A stretch of 64,000 bases of DNA from Nocardioides astragali. Lineage in GTDB: Bacteria > Actinomycetota > Actinomycetes > Propionibacteriales > Nocardioidaceae. The translations under genes were made by a program, and so were the position numbers. The first letter of the stretch is position 1; each line of letters starts with the position of its first letter. The DNA lies in NCBI RefSeq assembly GCF_024436375.1, contig NZ_JAFMZM010000006.1, positions 62,001-126,000 of the forward strand. Direction: 5' to 3'. The notes under the pieces are model-generated. The model was not told the origin of the DNA, did no database searches, and saw only the letters and a list, made by a program, of their open reading frames with translations. Positions 31,618 to 40,059 of this stretch are shown here, in pieces.

Positions 31618-32809
31618 TCGCCTCGTCGGGCTTGGCGGTGAGGAAGCGCTCGATGTAGTCGCGGGCGGTCTCGTGGATGCTGACCTCGTGGCCGGCCTGC
31701 TCGGAGAGGTACCACCGGTGCTCGAGGATCTCGTGGAAGACCTCGGCGGGCTCCAGCTTCCCTGTGGCGTCAGGCGGGATCATCCCCATGATCGGCTCGA
31801 AGATCTCGTGCATCCACTTGCTGGCCACCAGGTGCCGGTCCTCGCGGCCCAGGTCGTAGTGGGCGGTGAACGAAGCCAGGTCGTTGAGCAGGCGCCGGGC
31901 CTGGTTGTCCTCCACGTTCATGCCGGTGAGTGCCTGCAGCTCCCGACAGTGGTGGCCGAGGTCGACGACCTTGGGCTGGATCCGGATCGTGTCTCCGCCC
32001 AGGTCGGTGACGATGTCGAGCTCGTCGACGTCGAAGCCGAGGTCGTTGAGCCGCTCCACGCGCCGCTCGATCCGCCACATCTCGTCGGCGCTGAACTCCT
32101 CCAGGTCGGTGAGCTCGCGCCAGAGCGCCTCGTAGCGCGAGCGCAGGTGGTCGATGATCTCGAAGCCGTCGATGGGCCTCTGGACCGCGCCACTGGCGCT
32201 GAGGTCCATGAGCTCGGCGAAGATGTTCTCGCAGCCGACGGTGATGTCGTAGTCCCGCATCCGGTCGCTCACCGCGTCGTGGAGCTCGCCCGTCTCGGCG
32301 TCGACCAGGTAGGCGGCGAACTCACCGGCGTTGCGTCGGAACAGGACGTTGGAGAGCGACACGTCGCCCCAGTAGAAGCCGGCCAGGTGCAGCCGTACGA
32401 GCAGCACGACGATCGCGTCGATCAGGGTCGGCACGTTCTCGGCGGTCATGCCGCGGCTGAAGAGGCTGCGGTAGGGGAGCGAGAACTGGAGGTGCCGGGT
32501 GATCAGGGCCGCCGGGAGCTCCTCGCCGTCCTTGCCCTCGCGCCCGGTGACGACTCCCTGCGGCACCACGGCCGGCATCCCGATCCGCTGGAGGTCGCGG
32601 AGCATGCGGTACTCGCGGAACGCGATGTCGTCCTGGGTCTCCTTGACCGCGTAGACCCGGTCGCCGAGGCGCACGATGCGCACGATGTGCCGCGACAGCC
32701 CGCGTGGCAGGGGTACGACGATGTCGTCGGGCCACTCCTCGAGCGGGGTGTCCCACGGCAGGCCGAGGATGGCCGGGTCGGGCCGGCTGGCGACGATCCG
32801 CATGGCCAT
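31601..32809 (-). CDS. DUF4032 protein with kinase-like (Kdo/WaaP-type) N-terminal domain
   Basis: 402 aa. The N-terminal half resembles lipopolysaccharide-kinase-like folds: VYAVKETQDDIAFREYRMLRDL (Lys and Glu), LHLAGFYWGDVSLSNVLFRR (catalytic-loop-like HxD region, here GDVSLSN) and YLVDAETGEL (DxE instead of DFG). The C-terminal half is DUF4032 (FDVDELDIVTDLGGDTIRIQ, EDRHLVASKWMHEIFEPIM). Whether it is an active kinase is unknown. ATG at 32809 follows minus-strand TAGGGT (32821-32816) at 6 nt. It lies downstream of the GH13 gene on the same strand but has its own -10 element. Confidence 0.8.
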   Translation of the reverse strand: MAMRIVASRPDPAILGLPWDTPLEEWPDDIVVPLPRGLSRHIVRIVRLGDRVYAVKETQDDIAFREYRMLRDLQRIGMPAVVPQGVVTGREGKDGEELPAALITRHLQFSLPYRSLFSRGMTAENVPTLIDAIVVLLVRLHLAGFYWGDVSLSNVLFRRNAGEFAAYLVDAETGELHDAVSDRMRDYDITVGCENIFAELMDLSASGAVQRPIDGFEIIDHLRSRYEALWRELTDLEEFSADEMWRIERRVERLNDLGFDVDELDIVTDLGGDTIRIQPKVVDLGHHCRELQALTGMNVEDNQARRLLNDLASFTAHYDLGREDRHLVASKWMHEIFEPIMGMIPPDATGKLEPAEVFHEILEHRWYLSEQAGHEVSIHETARDYIERFLTAKPDEAITGQE

Positions 32810-32840
32810 GCGACGACCCTAGCGGTGCCGCGCGGCGCCG

Positions 32841-34691
32841 CTACTCCGTGCCCAGCGTCCAGATGTCGACCCGCGGCCCGTCGGCGGCCGGCACCTCGAC
32901 GCCGTCGACCGCGGACAGGTCGGCGCCGGCGGCCTCGGACCCGAAGACGTGCCGGCCCGGACCCAGGGGGAGGGAGAACGCGGCACCGGGCGCGCGGCGA
33001 GCCACCACCAGCACCGACTCGGCGGGATGCTCGCGGACGAAGGCGATGGTGTCGGTGTCGACGTGTGCCCAGCGCAGGCCTCCGCGGCGGAGGGCGGGAT
33101 GGGCACGGCGGACGCGGGCGAGGTCGGCGTACGTCGCCAGCGTCTCCCGGTCCCACTCCCCGGTGCGGTCCCACGGCATCGGGCGGCGTGCGTCCTCGCC
33201 GTTGACGCCCTCGAGGCCGATCTCGTCGCCGGCGAAGACCATCGGGACTCCGGGCAGGGTGAACTGGAGGCCGGCGGCCACCCGGTGCGCGGCCGCGTCC
33301 CCGCCCACGACGGTGCGGATCCGGGCGGAGTCGTGCGAGCCGAGGAGGTTCCAGCTCGACGACGTCGCGCGCCACCCGAGGGTGCCCTGCCACGCGCGGA
33401 AGGTGTCGACCACCTCCGCGCCGTCACGGCGCGGGACCGGGACGGGGCGGCCGAAGGGGCGCGCGGGGGAGGCGGGGTCGCGCAGCCACGACCACACGGG
33501 CCACGAGAACCCGGAGTAGTTCATCGTGCCGTGCCAGCCGTCGCCGTCGACGTCACCGGTCGCGTCGTGGTTGTGCTCGCCGATCACCCACGGGTCCTCG
33601 CGGAGCTCGGCCGCGGTGGCGCGCACTGCCCGGGCGACCTCGTGCGCCACGTCGATGTCGGCCAGCCGGCCGGTCATGTTGGCGACGTCGATGCGCCAGC
33701 CGTCGACGTCGTACGGCGGGCGCAGCCAGCGACCCACCACCGAGTCCGGGCCCTCGACCATCGCGTGACGCACGTCGCGGTCCGCGTGGTTGATCTTCGG
33801 GAGGGTGCCGTGACCCATCCAGCAGGCGTAGGAGCCGTCGTCGTCGAAGTAGTAGAAGGACCGGTGGGGGTCGTCGGGGTCGGCCGCCGCGGAGCGGAAC
33901 CACTCGTGGGTGTCGCCGGTGTGGTTGGTGGTGAGGTCGCCCAGGATCCGCCACCCGCGGGCGTGGATCGCCGTGCTCAGCCGGGCGTACGCCTCGTCCC
34001 CGCCGAGCAGCGGGTCGACCGAGGTGAAGGTGGTGGCGTTGTAGCGGTGGTTGCTCTCCCCGGGGAAGACGGGCGTCGTGTAGACGACATCGGCCCCGAC
34101 CTGCTCGATGTGGTCGAGATGCTCGGTGATGCCGTCGAGGTCGCCGCCGAAGAGCTGCAGGGGAGTGCGCGGGTCCTCGCCCTCGAAGATCACGCCGTCG
34201 TCCCACGCCGCCGGCACGGCCCACGGTGGCGTCGGCCGGTGACCGGCCTCCGCGGAGCGGGCGAAGCGGTCGGGGAAGACCTGGTAGACGACACCGTCGC
34301 GGCCCCAGTCCGGCGCGGCGGGGAAGGCGGCGAGCCGGAAGTCGGAGGTGTCGGGGAGGTCGTGCCCGACCAGCCCCGCACCGGTGAGCCACTCCTGCCG
34401 GCTCTGCCCGTCAGCGAGGGTGCGCACGAGGAGGAACCGGTAGTGGGTCACCGGGTTGTGCACCGGCAGCTCGCCCGCCCACCAGACCGTGTCACCCTCG
34501 CGGGTCGCCATCGTCGGGTGGAACACCGGCTCGGCGTCGTACGTCGTGCGCAGCCAGACCGCGTCCACCGGGTCCTCGGCGCGCGTCCGCACCCGGACCG
34601 TCACGGTCCCACCGAGCGGTGGCGCCTCGTCGGAGACGTAGAGCGGGGAGCCGTCGTGGTGCGGGAGGTGGAGGAGGCTCACGGGGGCCAT
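32841..34691 (-). CDS. Glycoside hydrolase family 13 protein (neopullulanase/maltogenic amylase type)
   Basis: 616-aa alpha-glucan hydrolase. An N-terminal beta domain is followed by the (beta/alpha)8 barrel: VVYQVFPDRFA, the first conserved region ILGDLTTNHTGD, nucleophile Asp in VDGWRIDVANMTG, acid/base Glu in PWVIGEHNHD and the third acid in NLLGSHDSARI. A C-terminal beta domain (ESVLVVARRAPGAAFSLPLG) ends it. The N-domain plus the VVYQVFPDRF start is typical of cyclomaltodextrinase/neopullulanase enzymes. No signal peptide is seen, so it likely acts on intracellular maltodextrin or glycogen. RBS-like GAGAGAGG precedes the ATG. The tRNA-Thr gene lies just upstream on the other strand. Confidence 0.9.
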   Translation of the reverse strand: MAPVSLLHLPHHDGSPLYVSDEAPPLGGTVTVRVRTRAEDPVDAVWLRTTYDAEPVFHPTMATREGDTVWWAGELPVHNPVTHYRFLLVRTLADGQSRQEWLTGAGLVGHDLPDTSDFRLAAFPAAPDWGRDGVVYQVFPDRFARSAEAGHRPTPPWAVPAAWDDGVIFEGEDPRTPLQLFGGDLDGITEHLDHIEQVGADVVYTTPVFPGESNHRYNATTFTSVDPLLGGDEAYARLSTAIHARGWRILGDLTTNHTGDTHEWFRSAAADPDDPHRSFYYFDDDGSYACWMGHGTLPKINHADRDVRHAMVEGPDSVVGRWLRPPYDVDGWRIDVANMTGRLADIDVAHEVARAVRATAAELREDPWVIGEHNHDATGDVDGDGWHGTMNYSGFSWPVWSWLRDPASPARPFGRPVPVPRRDGAEVVDTFRAWQGTLGWRATSSSWNLLGSHDSARIRTVVGGDAAAHRVAAGLQFTLPGVPMVFAGDEIGLEGVNGEDARRPMPWDRTGEWDRETLATYADLARVRRAHPALRRGGLRWAHVDTDTIAFVREHPAESVLVVARRAPGAAFSLPLGPGRHVFGSEAAGADLSAVDGVEVPAADGPRVDIWTLGTE

Positions 34692-34731
34692 CCTCTCTCA
34701 CCTAGGATGGCCGCCGCGCCTGCGGGCGCAC

Positions 34732-34804
34732 GCCGGTGTAGCTCAGTTGGTAGAGCGCCATACTTGTAATATGGATGTCGCGGGTTCGACTCCTGTCACC
34801 GGCT
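34732..34804 (+). tRNA. tRNA-Thr (anticodon TGT)
   Basis: A complete 73-nt cloverleaf: acceptor GCCGGTG (34732-34738) pairs with CACCGGC (34797-34803), discriminator T; D arm GCTC/GAGC; anticodon stem CCATA/TATGG with loop CTTGTAA giving anticodon TGT; T arm GCGGG-TTCGACT-CCTGT. No CCA is encoded. The anticodon reads ACA and related Thr codons. Confidence 0.95.
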
Positions 34805-34819
34805 CCCTGGTGGTGACTG

Positions 34820-34903
34820 TTCATCAAGGTATGTCGGTCAACCGGCACTTCCCTGCGTCAACTGATCGCGGTAAGTGCCCATCCAGCGACATACCTTGGT
34901 GAA
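34820..34903. repeat. 84-bp inverted-repeat element next to tRNA-Thr
   Basis: The 17-nt arm TTCATCAAGGTATGTCG (34820-34836) is repeated inversely, with one mismatch, at 34887-34903. A second nested pair GGCACTT (34844-34850) / AAGTGCC (34873-34879) lies inside. It starts 16 nt after the tRNA and ends 4 nt before the pdxY stop. It could be a bidirectional terminator, or a small non-autonomous element or attachment-site remnant beside a tRNA gene. Confidence 0.65.
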
Positions 34904-34906
34904 ACA

Positions 34907-35770
34907 TCAGCGGACCCGCTCCACCACGAACTCGCAGTCCGGGGAGGCGATGGCGTCCTGTGCCGCGACCAGGCGCAGCTCGCGCTCGCCGGAGTCGAGG
35001 GTCGCCTTCAGCACGGCGAAGACCGAGGAGGCCGTGCGGGCGAGGGCGCCCGCCGGCGACGCGGTGTCGTCGAGGTGCGCGGTGAAGAGAGCGGCGGTGA
35101 TGTCGCCGGAGCCGTTGGCTTTCATCGGCAGCCTCGGCGTCGCGACCAGCCAGGCGCCGTCACCGGTGACGGCGATCATCTCGATCACGTCCTCGGGAGC
35201 GCCGGCGCGGACCACCGACGTCACCAGCACCGTGGCCGGACCGAGGCCGCGCACCTCGTCCGCGGCGGCCAGGATGTCCTCGAGTGACGACGCGCCACTG
35301 AGCGACTCGCGGTCGGTGATGAAGCCGAGCTCGAACTGGTTGGGTGTCAGCACGTCGGCGACGGGGATGACGGTGGAGCGGTACTTCGGCGGGATCGCCG
35401 GGTTCACGAAGCAACCCGAGGTCGCGTTGCCCATCACCGGGTCGCACGTGTAGGTCGCCGCCGGGTTGGCGGCCTTCACCTGCACGACGGCGTCCACGAT
35501 CACGTCGGCGATCTCCGGTGATCCCTGGTAGCCGGAGAGCACCGCGTCGCAGGACGCGAACGCGCCCCGCTCGCCGATCCCGGTGATGACCGCGGCGACG
35601 TCCTCCGCCGCGATCAACGGTCCGCGCCATGCGCCGTAGCCGGTGTGGTTGGAGAAGTTCACCGTGAGCACCGGCCACACCTCGTGGCCCAGGCGCTGGA
35701 GGGGGAAGACGGCCGCGGAGTTGCCGACGTGGCCGTAGGCGACGTGGGACTGGATGGAGAGGACGCGCAC
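34907..35770 (-). CDS. pdxY: Pyridoxal kinase
   Basis: 287-aa ribokinase-like kinase that phosphorylates pyridoxal to PLP (salvage). The N-terminus VLSIQSHVAYGHVGNSAAVF is diagnostic; VNFSNHTGYG, CDPVMGN, LTPNQFELGFIT and the ATP/anion-hole motif KANGSGDITAALF (usual GTGD) follow. The GTG start has a minus-strand TAGGTT (35782-35777) 6 nt upstream, and this hexamer overlaps the stop codon of the upstream dioxygenase gene. The 3' end abuts the 84-bp inverted-repeat element. Confidence 0.93.
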   Translation of the reverse strand: MRVLSIQSHVAYGHVGNSAAVFPLQRLGHEVWPVLTVNFSNHTGYGAWRGPLIAAEDVAAVITGIGERGAFASCDAVLSGYQGSPEIADVIVDAVVQVKAANPAATYTCDPVMGNATSGCFVNPAIPPKYRSTVIPVADVLTPNQFELGFITDRESLSGASSLEDILAAADEVRGLGPATVLVTSVVRAGAPEDVIEMIAVTGDGAWLVATPRLPMKANGSGDITAALFTAHLDDTASPAGALARTASSVFAVLKATLDSGERELRLVAAQDAIASPDCEFVVERVR

Positions 35771-35779
35771 GTCCCCAAC

Positions 35780-36553
35780 CTAGGCCACCTGAAGCGACCG
35801 CTTCGAGAGCCCCATCCAGTAGCCGTCGATGACCTGGATGCCCGGCTGGTCGGGCGTCGTCGCCGCCCCCAGCGTGACGAAGAGCGGCGTGTAGTGCTCC
35901 ACGGTCGGGTGGGCGTACGGCATGCCGGGCGCCTTGGCCTTGTAGCCAGCCAGGGTGTCGACGTCTCCGCGGGCCATCGCCTCGGCGGCCCAGAGGTCGA
36001 AGTCCTGGGACCACCCCGGGACGGCCGCGTCGATGCTCCAGTCGGTGAGGAACGGCAGGCCGTGGGTGAGGAAGCCCGAGCCGATGATCAGCACACCCTC
36101 GTCGCGCAGCGGACGCAGCCGCTCGCCGAGCTTCATCAGGCGGTGCGGGTCGTCGGTGGGCAGCGACATCTGCAGGACCGGGATGTCGCCCGCGGGGAAC
36201 ATGATCTTGAGCGGCACCCAGGCGCCGTGGTCCAGGCCGCGCGACGCGTGCTGGTGGACCGGCTCGCCGGTCGGCATCATCGCAGCCACCCGCTGGGCCA
36301 GGAGCGTGGCGTCGGGCGTCTCGTAGGTCATCTCGTAGTACTTCGGCGCGAACCCGCCGAAGTCGTAGACCAGCGGCGCGTGGCTGGCGCTCAGGCTCAC
36401 CGGGGCCGACTCCCAGTGGGCGCTCACGATGAGGATGGCCTTGGGGCGCGGGAGGTCGCGGGCCCAGGCCGACAGCTGCCCGGACCAGACCGGGTCGTCG
36501 AGGAGCGGCGGCGCACCGTGGCCGATGTACAGGGCAGGCATCGAGTCGTTCAT
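35780..36553 (-). CDS. DODA-type (LigB) extradiol aromatic-ring dioxygenase
   Basis: 257-aa class III extradiol dioxygenase of the 4,5-DOPA dioxygenase type. Metal histidines are in ALYIGHGAPP, SAHWESAPV and IIGSGFLTHGLP, with the conserved SRGLDHGAWVPLK block. Family members cleave catecholic rings or act as stress-linked dioxygenases; the natural substrate is unknown. The gene has a clear -10 TATAAT (minus strand, 36584-36579) reaching into the end of ung, and a Shine-Dalgarno GAGG 5 nt before the ATG at 36553. The A/T-rich promoter stands out in this high-GC region and may hold a regulator site. Confidence 0.88.
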   Translation of the reverse strand: MNDSMPALYIGHGAPPLLDDPVWSGQLSAWARDLPRPKAILIVSAHWESAPVSLSASHAPLVYDFGGFAPKYYEMTYETPDATLLAQRVAAMMPTGEPVHQHASRGLDHGAWVPLKIMFPAGDIPVLQMSLPTDDPHRLMKLGERLRPLRDEGVLIIGSGFLTHGLPFLTDWSIDAAVPGWSQDFDLWAAEAMARGDVDTLAGYKAKAPGMPYAHPTVEHYTPLFVTLGAATTPDQPGIQVIDGYWMGLSKRSLQVA

Positions 36554-36575
36554 GACATCCTCAATAGTACAGAAT

Positions 36576-37283
36576 TCAATTATATTCCGGTAGGGCCCAG
36601 TCCACGGGGTCGGCGCCCTGCTCCTCGAGCAGGCGGTTGACCCGGCTGAAGGGCTTCGAGCCGAAGAATCCCCGGCGGGCACTCAACGGCGACGGGTGCA
36701 CGGACTCGACCCACGGGATCGGTCCCAGCAACGGCTTGAGCGACTGCGCGTGCCGCCCCCACAGGATCGCCACGCACGGACCGCCGCGCTCGGCCAGGGC
36801 GGTGATCGCGCGCTCGGTGATCGCCTCCCACCCCTTGCCACGGTGGCTGTTGGAGTCGTTGGGGCGCACGGTGAGCGACCTGTTGAGGAGCATCACGCCC
36901 TGGTCCGCCCAGGCCGAGAGGTCTCCGTGCCGGGGCGGGACGATCCCCAGGTCGTCGCGCAGCTCGACGTAGATGTTCACCAGGCTGGGCGGGAGCGGCC
37001 ACACGTGGCGCTCGACCGCGAAGCTCAACCCGATCGGATGACTAGGGTTGGGATAGGGGTCCTGGCCCACCACCAGCACACGTACGTCGGCGAGCGGGCG
37101 CCGGAACGCCCGGAAGACGAGGTCGCCGGCCGGCTGGTAGCCCCGCCCCGCCGCCACCTCCTCGCGGAGGAACCGCCCCATCGCGGCGATGCGGTCGTCC
37201 ACCGGCGCCAGGGCCTGCGCCCAGTCCGGCGCGACGAGGCCCTTCTCGACGAGGCCGGCAAGCGCGCTGACCGCGGTGCTCAT
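36576..37283 (-). CDS. ung: Uracil-DNA glycosylase
   Basis: 235-aa family-1 UDG that removes uracil from DNA. The water-activating loop is GQDPYPNPSHPIGLSF (usually GQDPYH; here Pro replaces that His, as in many actinobacteria), and the Leu-intercalation loop is HPSPLSARRGFFG. LLNRSLTVRPNDSNSHRGKGW and VAILWGRHAQ complete the fold. ATG at 37283 overlaps the stop of the upstream PLP-decarboxylase gene (ATGA), so ung is the last gene of a four-gene overlapped operon. The dioxygenase promoter lies in its final codons. Confidence 0.94.
   Translation of the reverse strand: MSTAVSALAGLVEKGLVAPDWAQALAPVDDRIAAMGRFLREEVAAGRGYQPAGDLVFRAFRRPLADVRVLVVGQDPYPNPSHPIGLSFAVERHVWPLPPSLVNIYVELRDDLGIVPPRHGDLSAWADQGVMLLNRSLTVRPNDSNSHRGKGWEAITERAITALAERGGPCVAILWGRHAQSLKPLLGPIPWVESVHPSPLSARRGFFGSKPFSRVNRLLEEQGADPVDWALPEYN
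36579..36584 (-). promoter_or_regulatory. Consensus -10 TATAAT of the dioxygenase gene
   Basis: A perfect TATAAT on the minus strand, located in the last codons of ung, 25 nt before the ATG at 36553. The surrounding 40 bp are unusually A/T-rich (GAATTC, TACTATTG), unlike the rest of the window. No good -35 is present, so an activator or a repressor with an A/T-rich site is possible. Confidence 0.6.
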
Positions 37284-38713
37284 GCCGGGCTCCTGACCGG
37301 ACGCTGGAGCCGGTCGAGGAACGCCTTGAGGAGCGTCTCGCGCATCGCGGGAGAAGCCACGTCGAGCATGGCGTTGACCTCCGCCGTCCGGGTCGGCAGC
37401 TCGAGGTCGCCCTCCGCCGATGAGCCGACCAGGCCCGAGGCGGCGAGCAGGCCGTCGAAGTCCTCGTCGGAGAGCGCGGCGGGGTCCAGCGCCTCGATGA
37501 AGCCAACCACGCCCACGTCCACCACGACCGGTCCTGCCGCGCGGGCCGCCGAGACGGAGCCGGACAGCGCGACAGCGAACTCCTCCACGTGGGCCAGGGT
37601 CCCGGCGCTCACCGAGAGGTGGATGCTCGGCCCCTCGGTGCCGAAGGACAGCTGGGGCTGGACGTACCACCCCCGTGAGACGAGCTCGTCGGTCAGCGTG
37701 AACGGGTCGAGCGAGTCATCCGTGGCCAAGGTGACCAACGTCGAGTCCGGGGTCGCGACGAGCCGCAGCCCCGGCTCCGACTCGATGCAGGCGATGATCG
37801 CGTCGACCGCCGCGAACGCACGCCGCGCCAGCTCGATGTAGCCGCTGTCGCCGATGTGCTCGACCACCGCCCAGGTGCCGGCGACGGGTCCACCGGACCG
37901 GGTCGACTGGGTCGTCGCGTTGAGCATCGTGTAGCCAGGCCAGGCGGCAGAGGCGAAGAACTGGGGCATGCGCAGCGCGGCGTCGCGATGCAGGAGGAGC
38001 GAGGTTCCCTTGGGTGCGTAGGCGTACTTGTGGGTGTCGACGGAGATCGACGTGACCCCCTCGACGGCGAACGTCCACGGCCGCACCTCCCGTCCCAGTC
38101 GGGCCGCGTAGGGCAGCACCCAGCCCCCGATGCACGCGTCCACGTGGCAGCGGACGCCTCGCGCGGCAGCGGCGGCCGCGATCTCGGTCACCGGGTCCAC
38201 CACCCCGTGGGCGTACGACGGCGCGCTGGCCACGACGAGAACTGTCTCGTCGTCGATTGCGTCCGCCATCGCAGCGGCGTCGGCCCGGAAGTCGGGGCCG
38301 ACCGGCACCATGACGGCCTCGACCCCGTAGTAGTGCGCGGCCTTGTGGAACGCCGCGTGTGCCGTGGCCGGCAGCACCATCCGTGGCCGGACGACCTCAG
38401 GCCGGCAGTCCCGCGCGCCCTGCACCGCCAGCAGGATCGACTCGGTGCCGCCGGAGGTGACCGTGCCGACGGCCGTGTCGGGTGCGTCGACCAGGCCGCA
38501 GGCGAAGCCGACCAGCTCGTTCTCCATCTGCAGCAGCGACGGGAACGCCGTGGGGTCGAGGGCGTTGGACGCGGCGTAGGAGGCCACGGCCTCGCGTCCG
38601 ATCCGGTCGATCTCGGGGTCACCGGCGTCGTAGACGTAGGCCAGGGTGCGGCCCCCGTGGACCGGGAGGTCGGCTCCCTGCATCACCCGGAGCCGGGCGA
38701 GGGGGTCGCTCAC
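37280..38713 (-). CDS. PLP-dependent decarboxylase/lyase (sphingosine-1-phosphate lyase-like)
   Basis: 477-aa fold-type I PLP enzyme of the group II decarboxylase family. The cofactor lysine is in ISVDTHKYAYAPKGTSLLL, with the phosphate-binding TSGGTESILLAVQGAR, ring-stacking His in TAHAAFHKAAHYYGV and Asp in CHVDACIGGWVLPYA. The combination THKYAYAPKG and HVDACIGG fits the sphingosine-1-phosphate lyase/glutamate decarboxylase-like subgroup; the substrate is unknown. A C-terminal ~80-aa acidic extension follows the small domain. GTG 38713 overlaps the MFS stop (GTGA) and its own stop overlaps the ung start (ATGA). Confidence 0.83.
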   Translation of the reverse strand: MSDPLARLRVMQGADLPVHGGRTLAYVYDAGDPEIDRIGREAVASYAASNALDPTAFPSLLQMENELVGFACGLVDAPDTAVGTVTSGGTESILLAVQGARDCRPEVVRPRMVLPATAHAAFHKAAHYYGVEAVMVPVGPDFRADAAAMADAIDDETVLVVASAPSYAHGVVDPVTEIAAAAAARGVRCHVDACIGGWVLPYAARLGREVRPWTFAVEGVTSISVDTHKYAYAPKGTSLLLHRDAALRMPQFFASAAWPGYTMLNATTQSTRSGGPVAGTWAVVEHIGDSGYIELARRAFAAVDAIIACIESEPGLRLVATPDSTLVTLATDDSLDPFTLTDELVSRGWYVQPQLSFGTEGPSIHLSVSAGTLAHVEEFAVALSGSVSAARAAGPVVVDVGVVGFIEALDPAALSDEDFDGLLAASGLVGSSAEGDLELPTRTAEVNAMLDVASPAMRETLLKAFLDRLQRPVRSPA

Positions 38714-40059
38714 GGGAGGGCTCCTTCCGCTGCCGCCACCTCGGCGGCGTCGAGGGCGTACTGGCGCAACCACCACAGGCTGAGCAGGGTCAGGGCCGCC
38801 GGCAGCACGGAGAAGCCGAGGGTGATCGCGGTGAGGGCCGAGCCCGGCTGGGTGATCTCTCGCCCCTCGCTCGACAGGTAGCCGCCCAGGGCGAGCACCA
38901 CGGCGAACAGGGCCGGCCCCAGCGCCAGCCCGAGCGTCTCCCCGGCCGTCCAGACGCCGGTGTAGACGCCTGCCCGGTTCTCGCCGGTGCGCGCGGAGTC
39001 GACCGCTGCGGCGTCGGGGAGCATCGCCATCGGGAAGACCTGGCACCCGGCGTAGCCGACGCCGACCAGCGCGGTCGCGGCGAACACCACGGCCGGCGGG
39101 GCGATCCGGGCCGTGACCGCGAGCAGCGCGCCGGCCGCCAGCACGAGCGAGGCGAGGACGTAGCCCCGGCGCTTGCCGATCCGGGTCCCGAGCGAGGCCC
39201 ACGCCGGCGTGAGCAGCAGCGCCGGCGCGACGAAGCAGACGAAGAGGATGGTGGCCGCGCCCGTGCTATCCAGCACGTCGCCGGCCAGGTAGTCGACGCC
39301 GGCCAGCATGCAGCCAGTGGCGAGCGCCTGCAGCACGAAGGTGGTCAGCAGCACCCGGAAGTCGCGTGCCCGCCCGACGATCCGCAGCTGCTCGCGGAGC
39401 GACCCGGCGCCTGCGGCGACGGCACCGACCGGGGCCCGGCGGGTGCCCCACCACGCGCTCACCACGCCGACCACGATCACGAGCGCCATGACGACGCCCA
39501 TCACGCGGTAGCCGTCACGGCCGCCGACGGCGTCGCGGATGATCGGGGCGGTGGCTCCCGCGAGCATGATCGTGAAGGCGAGGATCGCGACCCGCCACGT
39601 CATCAAGCGTGTGCGCTCGTCGTAGGACGACGTGATCTCCGCGGGCATCGCGACGTAGGGGACCTGGAAGAACGCGTACGCCGACGCCGCCAGCACGAAG
39701 AACACGAGCACCCAGCCGGCCTCGAGCGCCGAGCTCCCCAGGTCGGGTGCGGCGAAGATCAGGGCGAAGGCGCCCGCGAGCATGAGGCCGGCGCGGATCA
39801 GCCAGGGCCGGCGCGGTCCCGCCGGGTCGACGGTGCGGTCGCTGACCCGCCCGGCGATGGGGTTGAGGACGACGTCCCACGCCTTCGGGAGGAAGACCAC
39901 CACGCCCGCCCAGAGGGCGGCGATGCCGAGCTCGTCGGTGAGGTAGGGCAGGAGCATCAGCCCCGGCACGGTGCCGAAGGCGCCGGTCGCGACCGAGCCG
40001 CTGCCGTAGCCGATCCGTACGCCGCGCGGCAGTCGCGCCGGCTCGACCGCCGTGGTCAC
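38710..40059 (-). CDS. MFS transporter, GPH/MFS_2-like
   Basis: 449-aa permease with about twelve membrane helices. The N-terminal RIGYGSGSVATGAFGTVPGL and the loop after helix 2, NPIAGRVSDRTVDPAGPRRP, resemble the glycoside-pentoside-hexuronide (MFS_2) carriers; FQVPYVAMPAEIT is another family block. It probably moves a small organic solute with a cation. GTG start 40059 overlaps the upstream hydrolase stop (GTGA) and its stop overlaps the decarboxylase start (GTGA), so expression is coupled to both. Confidence 0.83.
   Translation of the reverse strand: MTTAVEPARLPRGVRIGYGSGSVATGAFGTVPGLMLLPYLTDELGIAALWAGVVVFLPKAWDVVLNPIAGRVSDRTVDPAGPRRPWLIRAGLMLAGAFALIFAAPDLGSSALEAGWVLVFFVLAASAYAFFQVPYVAMPAEITSSYDERTRLMTWRVAILAFTIMLAGATAPIIRDAVGGRDGYRVMGVVMALVIVVGVVSAWWGTRRAPVGAVAAGAGSLREQLRIVGRARDFRVLLTTFVLQALATGCMLAGVDYLAGDVLDSTGAATILFVCFVAPALLLTPAWASLGTRIGKRRGYVLASLVLAAGALLAVTARIAPPAVVFAATALVGVGYAGCQVFPMAMLPDAAAVDSARTGENRAGVYTGVWTAGETLGLALGPALFAVVLALGGYLSSEGREITQPGSALTAITLGFSVLPAALTLLSLWWLRQYALDAAEVAAAEGALP

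Noticed and set aside
32949..34769. A 606-codon plus-strand frame running into tRNA-Thr
   Set aside because: Antisense to the GH13 gene, which has all catalytic residues; a protein gene extending into a tRNA is unlikely.
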